The translations under genes were made by a program, and so were the position numbers. This document shows, in pieces, positions 1 to 6,531 of a stretch of DNA of 15,249 nt; within the stretch, counting starts at the first letter, position 1; each line of letters begins with the position of its first letter. Under the pieces are notes generated by a model. That model did no database searches and was not told the DNA's origin. It was given only the letters and a program-made list of their open reading frames with translations. The stretch comes from Pseudomonadota bacterium. Lineage in GTDB: Bacteria; Desulfobacterota; Syntrophia; Syntrophales; JADFWA01. Location of the stretch: NCBI GenBank assembly GCA_030596145.1, contig JAUVKS010000020.1, forward strand, positions 1 through 15,249, written 5' to 3'.

Positions 1-198
1 GAACTAATGGCGAAATTGAAGGACAAAAAGCCTAACATGAAGGGAAGATGCGCAACCTGTCGCTGGCTTGATGTCTGCGGAGGCAATTTCAGGGCAAGGG
101 CTGAGGCGGCGACAGGTGATATATGGGCCTCCGATCCGGCCTGTTATCTGACGGATGAGGAAATAGTTCCGAGTTCTGAGTTCCAAGTTCCGGGTTAA
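1..198 (+). CDS. ahbC: Radical SAM/SPASM protein, C-terminal fragment (AhbC-like)
   Basis: Only the last ~65 codons are inside the window; the frame is open from base 1. The visible part is the end of a SPASM domain, with the cysteine set C-x2-C-x5-C (CATCRWLDVCGG), then FRARAEAATGD and DPACYLTDEEI, typical of the NirJ/AhbC group. In the Ahb pathway AhbC removes the acetate side chains of didecarboxysiroheme to give iron-coproporphyrin III, and it carries an auxiliary Fe-S cluster in this region. The neighbours support the assignment: hemB and ahbD follow directly, as in sulfate reducers. The TAA stop lies at 196-198. The radical SAM CxxxCxxC motif would be upstream, outside the window, so assignment to AhbC rather than another NirJ-type protein rests on the C-terminus and context. 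Confidence 0.8.
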   Translation, partial: ELMAKLKDKKPNMKGRCATCRWLDVCGGNFRARAEAATGDIWASDPACYLTDEEIVPSSEFQVPG

Positions 199-200
199 TT

Positions 201-228
201 GTTGGGTTTCGCTTTGCTCAAACCCAAC
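201..228. repeat. Imperfect palindrome in ahbC-hemB gap
   Basis: The arms GTTGGGTTT (201-209) and AAACCCAAC (220-228) flank a short loop and are followed by CCTACG. This resembles the dispersed TTGGGTTTCGC-type palindromic repeats found in many proteobacterial intergenic regions. It could fold in the ahbC-hemB mRNA. After it comes an A/G-rich low-complexity stretch (about 238-265) leading into the hemB ribosome binding site. Confidence 0.6.
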
Positions 229-281
229 CTACGTTCTGAGGCTAAAGGTCAAAGGTAAAAGGCAAAAGGAGGGGGAAGGAT

Positions 282-1253
282 ATGTGCTATCCAACATACA
301 GACCGCGGAGATTGAGGAAAAACGAGAATTTCAGGAGGATGACAGGAGAAACTAAATTGTCCGTTGATGATCTTGTCTATCCCCTCTTTGTAACCTTCGG
401 TAAAAACATAAAGAAACCGATTGCCTCCATGCCGGGAAATTTTCAGATGTCCGTCGATTATCTGGTGAAAGAGGTGCAGAAGACAAAAGATATGGGTATC
501 CCCGCTGTACTCCTTTTCGGTATCCCGGACAAGAAGGATGAGGTGGGATCGGGTGCGTTTGCCGAGGACGGGATTATCCAGCGCGCAACGAGGGAGATAA
601 AGGAGAAGGTTCCAGATATCCTGGTGATCTGTGATTTGTGTCTATGTGAATATACCAGCCACGGTCACTGTGGGATTATTAAAGACAATGATGTGGACAA
701 TGACGCTACTCTGGAGATACTAGCGGAGACGGCCGTATCTCAGGCGAAGGCCGGAGCGGATATGGTGGCCCCTTCCGGTATGATGGACGGTGGTGTCGGG
801 GTAATCAGGGAGGCTCTCGATGAAGAAGGGTATGACGCCCTCCCCATTATGGCATATTCGGCCAAATATGCCTCGTGTTTTTACGGCCCCTTTCGTGAGG
901 CCGCCGAGGATGCGCCGCAATTTGGTGACAGAAAATCATACCAGATGGATCCGGCCAATTCTGATGAGGCTATCCGGGAGATAAATCTCGATGTTGAAGA
1001 GGGTGCGGATATCATTATGGTCAAGCCCGCCCTTCTTTATCTCGATATTATCCGCAGGGCTAAAGAGGAGTTCGACTTGCCGGTGGCGGCCTACAATGTC
1101 AGCGGTGAGTTCGCCATGATCAAGGCCGCTGCCAATCTCGGCTGGCTGGATGAGGAGAAGGCGATGATGGAATCCATCATATCGATAAAGAGGGCTGGGG
1201 CGGATATTATTATTACCTATTTTGCCCAGGATGTGGCTAAATTGATAGTTTAA
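282..1253 (+). CDS. hemB: Porphobilinogen synthase (delta-aminolevulinate dehydratase)
   Basis: HemB condenses two 5-aminolevulinate molecules to porphobilinogen, the common precursor of uroporphyrinogen III, siroheme and heme. The protein is 323 aa, the normal family length. The two active-site lysines are visible: K195 in MAYSAKYAS and K248 in IMVKPA. The three-cysteine catalytic zinc site is C120, C122 and C130 in DLCLCEYTSHGHCG, so this is the zinc-dependent type. A flexible active-site lid region lies around 200-225. The start at 282 follows a strong GGAGGGGG ribosome binding site. It sits between ahbC-like and ahbD genes on the same strand, so a single heme-synthesis transcript is likely, although repeat-filled gaps of 83 and 126 bp separate the genes. 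Confidence 0.97.
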   Translation: MCYPTYRPRRLRKNENFRRMTGETKLSVDDLVYPLFVTFGKNIKKPIASMPGNFQMSVDYLVKEVQKTKDMGIPAVLLFGIPDKKDEVGSGAFAEDGIIQRATREIKEKVPDILVICDLCLCEYTSHGHCGIIKDNDVDNDATLEILAETAVSQAKAGADMVAPSGMMDGGVGVIREALDEEGYDALPIMAYSAKYASCFYGPFREAAEDAPQFGDRKSYQMDPANSDEAIREINLDVEEGADIIMVKPALLYLDIIRRAKEEFDLPVAAYNVSGEFAMIKAAANLGWLDEEKAMMESIISIKRAGADIIITYFAQDVAKLIV

Positions 1254-1283
1254 AGTTTCGAGTTTAAGGTTTAAGATTTGATG

Positions 1284-1375
1284 GTAGGGTGGCATTTTAC
1301 CTGCCCGCTTGTGCCTCGCAGTGGCAGGCGGGTATGCCACCGCTTACGGCCGGGTATAAACCCGACACTACAAAC
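1284..1375. repeat. Dispersed palindromic repeat, copy 1 (ahbD leader)
   Basis: This element begins GTAGGGTGGCATTTTA and ends GGGTATAAACCC...TACAAAC. It contains nested inverted arms: GGTGGCAT (1288-1295) with ATGCCACC (1334-1341), and inside them CCTGCC (1300-1305) with GGCAGG (1323-1328). A degenerate, shorter relative lies at 2507-2566. The element ends five bases before the ahbD start codon, so it forms most of the ahbD 5' leader. A reading frame in phase with ahbD runs through it from 1278, but I do not count that as coding. Confidence 0.65.
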
Positions 1376-1379
1376 AAAT

Positions 1380-2450
1380 ATGAACAGACATCATACAATT
1401 TTACCCAACACCCTCCGCATGATTGCCTGGGAGGTGACCAGGAGCTGTAATCTCTCCTGTGTACACTGCCGGGCCTCGTCCGAATACGGTCCCTATGAAG
1501 GAGAACTTACCACTGAACAATGTTTCAATCTCCTTGATGATATTGCCTCCTTCAGCGCTCCGGTGATTATCCTGACCGGTGGGGAGCCGCTCATGCGGGA
1601 GGATATCTTCGAGATTGCCTCTTATGGAGACAAAAAGGGGTTGCGTGTCGTGCTGGCCACAAACGGAACGCTGTTAACCGATGAAATTGCGGTAAAAATG
1701 CTCGAATCGAGGATCAAGAGGGTCAGCGTCAGTATCGATGGTCTGGACGCGGAAAGCCATGATGCCTTTCGCGGTGTATCCGGCGCCTTTGAAGGAGCGA
1801 TGGCTGGGATTGCGGCCATGAAAAAAGTCGGGATGGAATTTCAGATAAACACCACTGTAACCCGGATCAATCTGGATCAAATTCAGGAAATCCTAAATCT
1901 GGCCGTTGGGCTGGGTGCTGCCGCTCATCACATCTTTCTCCTTGTACCCACGGGGAGGGGTAAAGAGATGGCTGATCAGGAAATATCACCACAGGATTAT
2001 GAAGATACGTTGAACTGGTTTTATGAGGAGAGTCTCACCTGCCCGATTCAGCTGAAAGCTACCTGTGCTCCCCATTACTTTCGCATTTTTCATCAGCGAA
2101 GAAAGGAAAGACCTGGAGAATCGAAGGGAGAAAGAGATTCATTAAACGCCATGACCAGGGGTTGTATGGGCGGAGTTTCATTCTGCTTTATTTCCCATAC
2201 GGGTCAGGTACAGCCCTGCGGCTATCTTGAGATTGACTGCGGTCAGATAAAAGAAAAGGTTTTTGAAAAGATCTGGAACAATTCTCATGTATTTAAAAAC
2301 CTGCGCGACCTGAACAAATATGAGGGGAAATGCGGCAGATGTGAATTCATCAAGGTTTGCGGTGGCTGTCGTGCCCGCGCCTACGAGATTACGGGAGACT
2401 ACCTGGCCGAAGAACCGTTTTGTATTTATGAACCGAAAAAGCAGGTTTAA
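1380..2450 (+). CDS. ahbD: Radical SAM heme synthase, AhbD-type
   Basis: AhbD catalyses the last step of the siroheme-dependent heme pathway: oxidative decarboxylation of two propionates of iron-coproporphyrin III to vinyls, giving heme b. The 356-aa protein has the radical SAM cluster motif CNLSCVHC (C23, C27, C30) in WEVTRSCNLSC, followed by RASSEYGPYEGELTT and the SAM-binding ILTGGEP motif. The C-terminal SPASM-type region has CGRCEFIKVCGGCRARAYE and EEPFC for an auxiliary Fe-S cluster. I chose ATG 1380 because upstream in-frame codons fall within a dispersed repeat; no clear Shine-Dalgarno precedes it, so the start is less certain. The context (ahbC-like, hemB, ahbA-type) argues against the related NirJ, pqqE or mycofactocin proteins. 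Confidence 0.92.
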   Translation: MNRHHTILPNTLRMIAWEVTRSCNLSCVHCRASSEYGPYEGELTTEQCFNLLDDIASFSAPVIILTGGEPLMREDIFEIASYGDKKGLRVVLATNGTLLTDEIAVKMLESRIKRVSVSIDGLDAESHDAFRGVSGAFEGAMAGIAAMKKVGMEFQINTTVTRINLDQIQEILNLAVGLGAAAHHIFLLVPTGRGKEMADQEISPQDYEDTLNWFYEESLTCPIQLKATCAPHYFRIFHQRRKERPGESKGERDSLNAMTRGCMGGVSFCFISHTGQVQPCGYLEIDCGQIKEKVFEKIWNNSHVFKNLRDLNKYEGKCGRCEFIKVCGGCRARAYEITGDYLAEEPFCIYEPKKQV

Positions 2451-2506
2451 AGTTTCAAGTCTTAAAACCTGAAGAAATTAGTGGCTCTCCCCGATTTACA
2501 TAGAAT

Positions 2507-2566
2507 GTAGGATGGTATTTTATATGCCACCTCTTTCGGTCGGGTGTAAAACCCTACCCTACAAAC
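2507..2566. repeat. Dispersed palindromic repeat, copy 2
   Basis: This is a degenerate relative of the element at 1284-1375. It shares the order GTAGG-TGG-ATTTTA, TGCCACC, CGGGT-TAAA-CC and CTACAAAC, but lacks the long inner hairpin of copy 1. It lies in the 216-bp ahbD-ahbA gap. No promoter is obvious around it. Confidence 0.55.
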
Positions 2567-2578
2567 TTACTAAGTAAA

Positions 2579-2638
2579 TGTAGTGCGGCCCTTTAGGGCT
2601 GCTGTATCTATTTGGCAAGGCTAAAGCCTTACGCTACA
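2579..2638. repeat. Palindromic repeat element with TGTAG/CTACA ends
   Basis: Terminal inverted arms TGTAG (2579-2583) and CTACA (2634-2638) enclose two smaller hairpins, one built on GCGGCCCTTTAGGGCTGC and one on AAGGCTAAAGCCTT. The layout resembles REP/MITE-like intergenic elements. It lies 28 bp before the ahbA-type gene and could influence mRNA stability or read-through from ahbD. Confidence 0.6.
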
Positions 2639-2666
2639 GAATCATGTTTTCAAAGGTTTCCGAGAA

Positions 2667-3113
2667 ATGGACGACGTAGACAAAAAAATTCTTAATATTA
2701 TCCAGGCCGGATTTCCTGTAGAAGCGGAACCTTTTAAGGTTTTGGGAGAGCAAGTAGGCATCAGTGAAGATGATGTCCTGGAACGTATCAAGAAGCTAAA
2801 GGAAACGGGAATTATACGGAGAATTGGGGCGGTGTTTGATACCCGAAGACTCGGCTTTGTAAGTACCCTCTGTGCCGCAAGAGTTCCCGAGGAAAAGCTG
2901 AAAGAATTTGTCGAAATAGTTAATTCCTATCCGGGAGTAACCCACAATTACAGAAGAAGCCATGAATACAATGTATGGTTTACCTGTATTGCCTCCACCG
3001 AAGAAAAAATAAGAAAAACGCTGATGGAAATCAGCGAAAAAACCGACATTACTGATATGCTCAATATGCCGGCTAAGAGGAAATTTAAGATTAATGTAAG
3101 TTTCGACTTCTAA
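2667..3113 (+). CDS. ahbA: Siroheme decarboxylase subunit, Lrp/AsnC-like (AhbA-type)
   Basis: Siroheme decarboxylase (AhbA/AhbB heterodimer) removes the acetate carboxyls at C12 and C18 of siroheme, the first committed step of the Ahb pathway. The 148-aa protein has an N-terminal Lrp-like winged helix (about 1-60, DVDKKILNIIQAGFP then VGISEDDVLERIKKLKETG) and a C-terminal alpha/beta ligand-binding domain. The VTHNYRRSHEYNVWFT segment fits the conserved His/Tyr/Arg motif of these enzymes. These proteins descend from transcription regulators but act as enzymes. The IIQAGFP and LGFVSTLCAARVP wording resembles the alpha subunit more than beta, but from sequence alone I cannot exclude AhbB. No second subunit gene is in the window; the partner should lie upstream of ahbC or elsewhere. 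Convergent with the next gene, 23 bp away. Confidence 0.85.
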   Translation: MDDVDKKILNIIQAGFPVEAEPFKVLGEQVGISEDDVLERIKKLKETGIIRRIGAVFDTRRLGFVSTLCAARVPEEKLKEFVEIVNSYPGVTHNYRRSHEYNVWFTCIASTEEKIRKTLMEISEKTDITDMLNMPAKRKFKINVSFDF

Positions 3114-3136
3114 TCATGATAAAAGGAATACAATAG

Positions 3137-3922
3137 TCACCCTTCTAAAGCAAACCACATAGACTTGGTAAATGTAAAATTACCGGAAGCACCAGAATAC
3201 CCTCGAAAAATCACCTCACTGATGATGTTATAAGACGTGCCGTTGAATCTACCCTGTATATAATGCGAATACATGCCCGCAGATATCCTACCCTTGCCGT
3301 TTGCTGTGATGTTGTACTTCAGAGAAGGGGACTTAGTTGTTTGCACGCGCGCATACGTGCTCGATGAAAGTTCCTTAGCCTTTATAGAGCTCCCGGCTAC
3401 TGCAAATCCACAGGTTACCAGTCCTTCGTCCTGTCCCCTGTTATTCCATGGGCAAATCATAGACATGTCGAATACGCTACCGTTTTGCCCCTCTTCCCCT
3501 CTGTCAACAACACTCATTCCAACTTTTTCCGTGTCGCTGATCATAGATATAAGGCCGTCTCCCGCAACATATCCAACATCTTTACTCACCTCCAGATTGG
3601 GTACGTCACCTGTGTCTGCCTTAAAAGTTCGTTCAAGATTAACCTGTCCATCAATCGCTCTCAAATCCGCTGAATAGCGAATCTGCGCCGCACTCCCCTC
3701 ACTCAGAGTCATATTCTTGGCATCAAAGTCCCCTGTCCCATATGTCCATTTATATGATACTTTTTCCTTTACCGTTCCTTCACAATCAATAGATGTTTCA
3801 TCAAAAATCCCATAGCCCAGCCTCGACAAGGGAACTCCTTGCGCCCCGGTTAAACCGGCAAGACCAATTACCAGCATTCCCGCTATAATCAAAAATGAAG
3901 CAGGTTTAAAAATTTCAGTCAT
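3137..3922 (-). CDS. Secreted beta-rich protein, paralog of the 293-aa protein
   Basis: I do not recognise a named family. The 261-aa product has an N-terminal signal peptide (hydrophobic core ~10-26, likely cleavage near AQG) and no other membrane segment. It shares an ordered motif set with the 293-aa product at 7792-8673: IDC-GTV (Cys47), WTYGTG-FD (59-67), AAQIRY (78-83), AIDG (89-92), a NL-V-KD-G segment, SD-EKVG--VV and ICPW (Cys157). Cys47 and Cys157 are conserved and could form a disulfide. The C-terminal half is Ser/Thr/Gly-rich with alternating patterns suggesting beta strands. ATG 3922 follows GGGGG at good spacing. It is the last gene of the CsgG-like operon, 11 bp after that gene, so it may be a substrate or accessory of the channel (inference). 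Confidence 0.75.
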   Translation of the reverse strand: MTEIFKPASFLIIAGMLVIGLAGLTGAQGVPLSRLGYGIFDETSIDCEGTVKEKVSYKWTYGTGDFDAKNMTLSEGSAAQIRYSADLRAIDGQVNLERTFKADTGDVPNLEVSKDVGYVAGDGLISMISDTEKVGMSVVDRGEEGQNGSVFDMSMICPWNNRGQDEGLVTCGFAVAGSSIKAKELSSSTYARVQTTKSPSLKYNITANGKGRISAGMYSHYIQGRFNGTSYNIISEVIFRGYSGASGNFTFTKSMWFALEG

Positions 3923-3933
3923 ACAAAACCCCC

Positions 3934-4869
3934 TTATTTGGGAGGTTTAATCTCAATAACAGGCTTATCAATAAGAGGTGCGCTTTTCTTGGCAACAGGC
4001 TTCTTGTCAATAAAGATTTTCTCGTTCTCCTTAATCATCTTAATTACAGCACTCGCTGTACAAATCTCAAAGGCGTAATCGGCAGGAAGCTGCTCAGCTA
4101 AACCAACCTCCGCGGTTATCAGATATTCATGACCCCCGGCTGTTATAAATCGAAAGATGTTCGCTCCAACCTGCGTTCCAGAAACCCAACTTTCCTCAAG
4201 GGTGCTCCAGATAATTTCAGACGTACTTACACTCACCAGCCGCAATTCAACACCCACTCTGGCTATAGCTTTCCTGTAGTGTACTCCAATTCCATCTATA
4301 TTTACACCACCGCCGCCGGTGTAACGGTCAACATGATAATAAACGATCGCTCCCGTTATCATGTAGTTGGCACCAATGAGTCCCCCTTTGGGGCCTCCAT
4401 ACCGAATTAAACCTGTCCTTTTTACTTTATCACCTTTTTTGGTAAACTGGTGGCTCAATTTGTATTCTTGAGCTATGCGATTCATATTTTCGGATCCTCG
4501 CTCCACCACCATCCTCGGCCCCAAAGCCTTGTACAGCATATGATATAAGAGTTCCGAACCAGCCTGGCTCAATGCCCTGGAGTAGCGAGATCTATCCGAA
4601 TCTTTGAATTGTCCCGTTTTATCGGAAAAGCTGCCCACAGTAATCCGCATATTTTTTTTGATTTTGCCTCTGAATTTCTCAAGTTCCTTTGTAATTCCAA
4701 GGTCTACTTTGGTAGCCTGTTGAAGGACGGGTTTCTTTACCTGAGTGCGGGAAACACACCCAAAAGCACTTAACAAAACAGCAACCATAAAGAAAAGAAA
4801 TATGCACTTCCCAATCTTTCTTGCCACATGACTGTTTATCCCCTGATTACGAATTCCTGTTTTCACCAT
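3934..4869 (-). CDS. CsgG/HfaB-family outer-membrane secretion channel lipoprotein
   Basis: CsgG forms an ungated nonameric pore in the outer membrane that exports curli subunits; HfaB does similar work for holdfast anchor proteins. This 311-aa product has a hydrophobic signal segment (22-37) ending at Cys38, an atypical lipobox (SAFGC). Family features follow in order: RITVGSFSDKTGQFK (75-89), the helix ending RIAQEYKLS (131-139), NYMITGAIVYYHV (168-180), the Gly-rich GGGGVNIDGIG, VELRLVSVSTSEIIWST (207-223), then NIFRFI and EVGLAEQLPADYAFEICTASAVIKMI (237-279), matching the order in E. coli CsgG. A Lys/Pro-rich tail (about 283-311) is extra. ATG 4869 follows GAGGAA. It lies two bases after the upstream small secreted-protein gene, so the two are co-translated. 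No CsgE, CsgF or curlin gene is recognisable nearby. Confidence 0.9.
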   Translation of the reverse strand: MVKTGIRNQGINSHVARKIGKCIFLFFMVAVLLSAFGCVSRTQVKKPVLQQATKVDLGITKELEKFRGKIKKNMRITVGSFSDKTGQFKDSDRSRYSRALSQAGSELLYHMLYKALGPRMVVERGSENMNRIAQEYKLSHQFTKKGDKVKRTGLIRYGGPKGGLIGANYMITGAIVYYHVDRYTGGGGVNIDGIGVHYRKAIARVGVELRLVSVSTSEIIWSTLEESWVSGTQVGANIFRFITAGGHEYLITAEVGLAEQLPADYAFEICTASAVIKMIKENEKIFIDKKPVAKKSAPLIDKPVIEIKPPK

Positions 4870-4871
4870 AA

Positions 4872-5174
4872 CTATTCCTCGCCCCCCTCACTTAGCGCTC
4901 GTTCCTCGTCAGATTGGTAATATATTCTACTATTCATTCCCTCAGCAACAAGATAAGGAGCATAGTTATAGTAAGAATAATATCCACTAACTGCCTTGGA
5001 ACCATGTTCAATAGCCACAGCCGTATTTAAAAGATTGTCTTGATAAGCAGCATAACCACCACCGGCAAACGTACGGGGCTCCCAGCTCATAATATCTCCT
5101 GCATTGGCGGGTATATGGAGCAACATAAAGAACAAAAATACCCCGAGCAAAACAAAAATTGCCCTCTTACTCAT
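4872..5174 (-). CDS. Small Tyr-rich secreted protein of the CsgG-like operon
   Basis: I do not recognise this 100-aa product. It has a clear signal peptide (MSKRAIFVLLGVFLFFMLL, cleavage near ANA-GD). The mature part is about 75 residues, Gly/Tyr-rich (GGGYAAY, then GYYSYYNYAPY), with an acidic tail ending EEGGEE-like. I chose ATG 5174 because it follows GGAGGGG at normal spacing; the longer frame from 5198 adds a charged extension ahead of the signal peptide. The start overlaps the stop of the preceding gene by 8 bp and the end lies 2 bp before the CsgG-like gene, so all three are translationally coupled. By position it is comparable to CsgF or HfaA, small secreted partners of CsgG/HfaB pores, but I see no sequence match to either. 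Confidence 0.75.
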   Translation of the reverse strand: MSKRAIFVLLGVFLFFMLLHIPANAGDIMSWEPRTFAGGGYAAYQDNLLNTAVAIEHGSKAVSGYYSYYNYAPYLVAEGMNSRIYYQSDEERALSEGGEE

Positions 5175-5583
5175 TGTTTTCCCCTCCTTCTTGTTCACTG
5201 GAACTGTTATTTTCCTCCGGCAGGATAGTAACAGTCTCTGTTATTGAATATTCCTCATCCTGTTGTGCAGCAGGAAAGGCGCCACCCTCCGCATAAGGCA
5301 TAAAGATCAGCCCCGTTCCTTTTAATCCTCTGTCCGCTGTTCTCTTTACGCCCGAATCCGGAATCACTATCATCTCTTCATAAGATTCAGAAGGCTCTTC
5401 TTCATAATAGCTTTCTTCTTCAGTATCGTTCTCTTCTTCAGTAGCCTTTTCCTCGTCAGCCTGTTCCTCTTCAGTCAGGTTTACCTGGTTGTTTACTTGC
5501 CCCTGGATATCCTGCGAGATTACAATCGCGGGATACATCAACAAAGTGATCACACACAGAAGTATTTGTATCTTCTTTAACAT
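5167..5583 (-). CDS. Acidic secreted protein, first gene of the CsgG-like operon
   Basis: No family is recognised. The 138-aa product has a signal peptide (MLKKIQILLCVITLLMYPAIVIS, cleavage near S-QD) followed by a strongly acidic low-complexity segment (about 37-71, many Glu with Tyr/Ser), then a short ordered-looking part (GVKRTADRGLKGTGLIFMPYAEGGAF) and another acidic Ser/Asn tail. Such composition is typical of unstructured secreted or surface proteins and may bind cations. ATG 5583 is preceded by AAGGG at a rather long spacing. The 3' end overlaps the next gene by 8 bp (ATGAGTAA arrangement). Transcription may come from read-through of the 252-aa protein gene upstream, across a strong hairpin. 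Confidence 0.75.
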   Translation of the reverse strand: MLKKIQILLCVITLLMYPAIVISQDIQGQVNNQVNLTEEEQADEEKATEEENDTEEESYYEEEPSESYEEMIVIPDSGVKRTADRGLKGTGLIFMPYAEGGAFPAAQQDEEYSITETVTILPEENNSSSEQEGGENNE

Positions 5584-5633
5584 ACTTCAAAACCCTTGAA
5601 AAACGTGGAGAGTCCTTACACCTAAACGCAAAC

Positions 5634-5658
5634 GGTGGTCCGCCTGAAGCGGACCACC
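5634..5658 (-). terminator. Strong hairpin, possible leaky terminator
   Basis: On the minus strand GGTGGTCCGC and GCGGACCACC form a perfect 10-bp stem with a 5-base loop, 30 bp after the 252-aa gene. The downstream sequence is GTTTGCGTTT rather than a continuous T run, so termination is likely partial. Alternatively it is a dispersed hairpin repeat that protects the upstream mRNA. It would set the ratio between the riboswitch-controlled gene and the CsgG-like operon. Confidence 0.5.
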
Positions 5659-5687
5659 CATTCTACAAAATCCCCTCAATTACATTT

Positions 5688-6446
5688 TCACTCTAAGCCC
5701 ATGTAGTATTCGGCCGCAGATTGATATCTGCCGCTAACGGCATTCATGTATTGAACATTCACGTTCTCAATCTGAACCCACTCAGTGGTAACCCTGCGAA
5801 CGCAGGGCACCTCGCCCCACGGACCCTCTCCTTCACCCTCTACAAGTAGTTGATATTGATACGCCTCATATCTTCCCGCAAGGCCGGATTGCAGATTACC
5901 GTCGCCACTACTTTCCATCGCATAACCGGTACTGATCTCATTACTGCTTCCCGCGGAAGTAAAGCCCGGAGCATCAGGGTCTAATGGATCCGTCAACTCT
6001 GTAACATTAAATTCCGAACCTGTGGTAGCGTCGAAATATTCTCCCACCTGACCTGTCGCTGGCGCTCCTCCCGGCACTGCAGTCACAGCTACTACACCAA
6101 TCTTTTCCTCACCGCCTAAGTTGCCAAAAATATCATCCTCAGATTTTGTGTATTGCATCTCCACGGCGGTACCGATTGCGGCACCGGTAGCAGCAGTTTT
6201 TGTAAATGCATTATTTACATAGGCACTTTCCGCATTTAATCCGCGAACCCGCAAAAGATACCGGTTTTGAGCCGTAATGCCTACCAGAGAGGACGTCGCA
6301 CTGTAGCCCACATTCACGCTTATATTTCCGCCTTCTTCAGTAGCGTTAGTCGCCGTTACACCAACGGTTACTCCGGCTCCCACCGAACCACAAATCACCA
6401 TACATCCTAAAAAACACATTACTAAAAAAAGTACTCTTATCTTCAT
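5688..6446 (-). CDS. Secreted beta-rich protein under a c-di-GMP riboswitch
   Basis: No named family is recognised. The 252-aa product starts MKIRVLFLVM with a signal peptide (core 4-22, likely cleavage near VGA-GV). The mature protein begins GVTVGVTATNATEEGGNISVNVGY and is rich in Val, Thr, Gly, Ser and Ala, with alternating patterns typical of beta-strand adhesins or fibre proteins. One internal Cys lies in VPCVRRV near the C-terminus. I chose ATG 6446 rather than the frame-open 6500 because the region upstream is a c-di-GMP aptamer and GGAGGG precedes 6446 at correct spacing. Codons 1-4 are shared with the repeat-protein gene at 9297, which has the same control region, while the rest of the two proteins is unrelated. 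It lies 105 bp upstream of the CsgG-like operon on the same strand and is a plausible export substrate. Confidence 0.8.
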   Translation of the reverse strand: MKIRVLFLVMCFLGCMVICGSVGAGVTVGVTATNATEEGGNISVNVGYSATSSLVGITAQNRYLLRVRGLNAESAYVNNAFTKTAATGAAIGTAVEMQYTKSEDDIFGNLGGEEKIGVVAVTAVPGGAPATGQVGEYFDATTGSEFNVTELTDPLDPDAPGFTSAGSSNEISTGYAMESSGDGNLQSGLAGRYEAYQYQLLVEGEGEGPWGEVPCVRRVTTEWVQIENVNVQYMNAVSGRYQSAAEYYMGLE

Positions 6447-6448
6447 TT

Positions 6449-6531
6449 CGGTAACCCTCCTTTCCCTTTGGGGATAAGTAGCTTTGCGTCCCAGCCTCAC
6501 GACTGGTTTGCCCTTTCGATGGCAATAAGAG
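6449..6531 (-). promoter_or_regulatory. Cyclic di-GMP-I (GEMM-I) riboswitch, copy 1
   Basis: Minus-strand aptamer signatures: AAAGGGCAAACC, a hairpin CCAGTC-GTGA-GGCTGG with a GNRA tetraloop, GGGACGCAAAGC, a short P3-like hairpin (TCCCC-AAA-GGGA), and the 3' strand AGGAGGGTTACCG corresponding to the consensus AGCCGGGUUGCCG. The base corresponding to Vc2 G20 is G, which indicates c-di-GMP rather than the cGAMP-binding variant. The Shine-Dalgarno GGAGG is inside the 3' strand and the ATG is two bases after CCGAA. The 5' segment CTCTTAT (6531-6525) is complementary to ATAAGAG in codons 3-5 (6440-6434), so P1 may extend across the start codon. Confidence 0.93.

Noticed and set aside
936..1340. 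134-aa minus-strand frame overlapping the hemB 3' end
   Set aside because: It is antisense to conserved HemB sequence and runs into a dispersed repeat; no domain or start signal was seen.
2667..3113. AsnC/Lrp transcription regulator
   Set aside because: The fold is Lrp-like, but the HNYRRSHEYNVWFT motif and position beside ahbC-like, hemB and ahbD fit siroheme decarboxylase better.
3273..3677. 134-aa plus-strand frame within the 261-aa secreted-protein gene
   Set aside because: The opposite strand has the signal peptide, ribosome binding site, paralog motifs and operon context; this frame has none.
3137..6446. Curlin (CsgA/CsgB) subunit among the secreted proteins
   Set aside because: I looked for the SxxxxxGxxNxAxxxQ curlin repeat in all secreted products and found none; the CsgG-like gene alone does not make this a classical curli operon.
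6449..6531. cGAMP-sensing GEMM-Ib variant
   Set aside because: The base corresponding to Vc2 G20 is G in both copies (AAAGGGCAAACC), whereas the cGAMP variant has A there; direct binding data would be needed to be certain.
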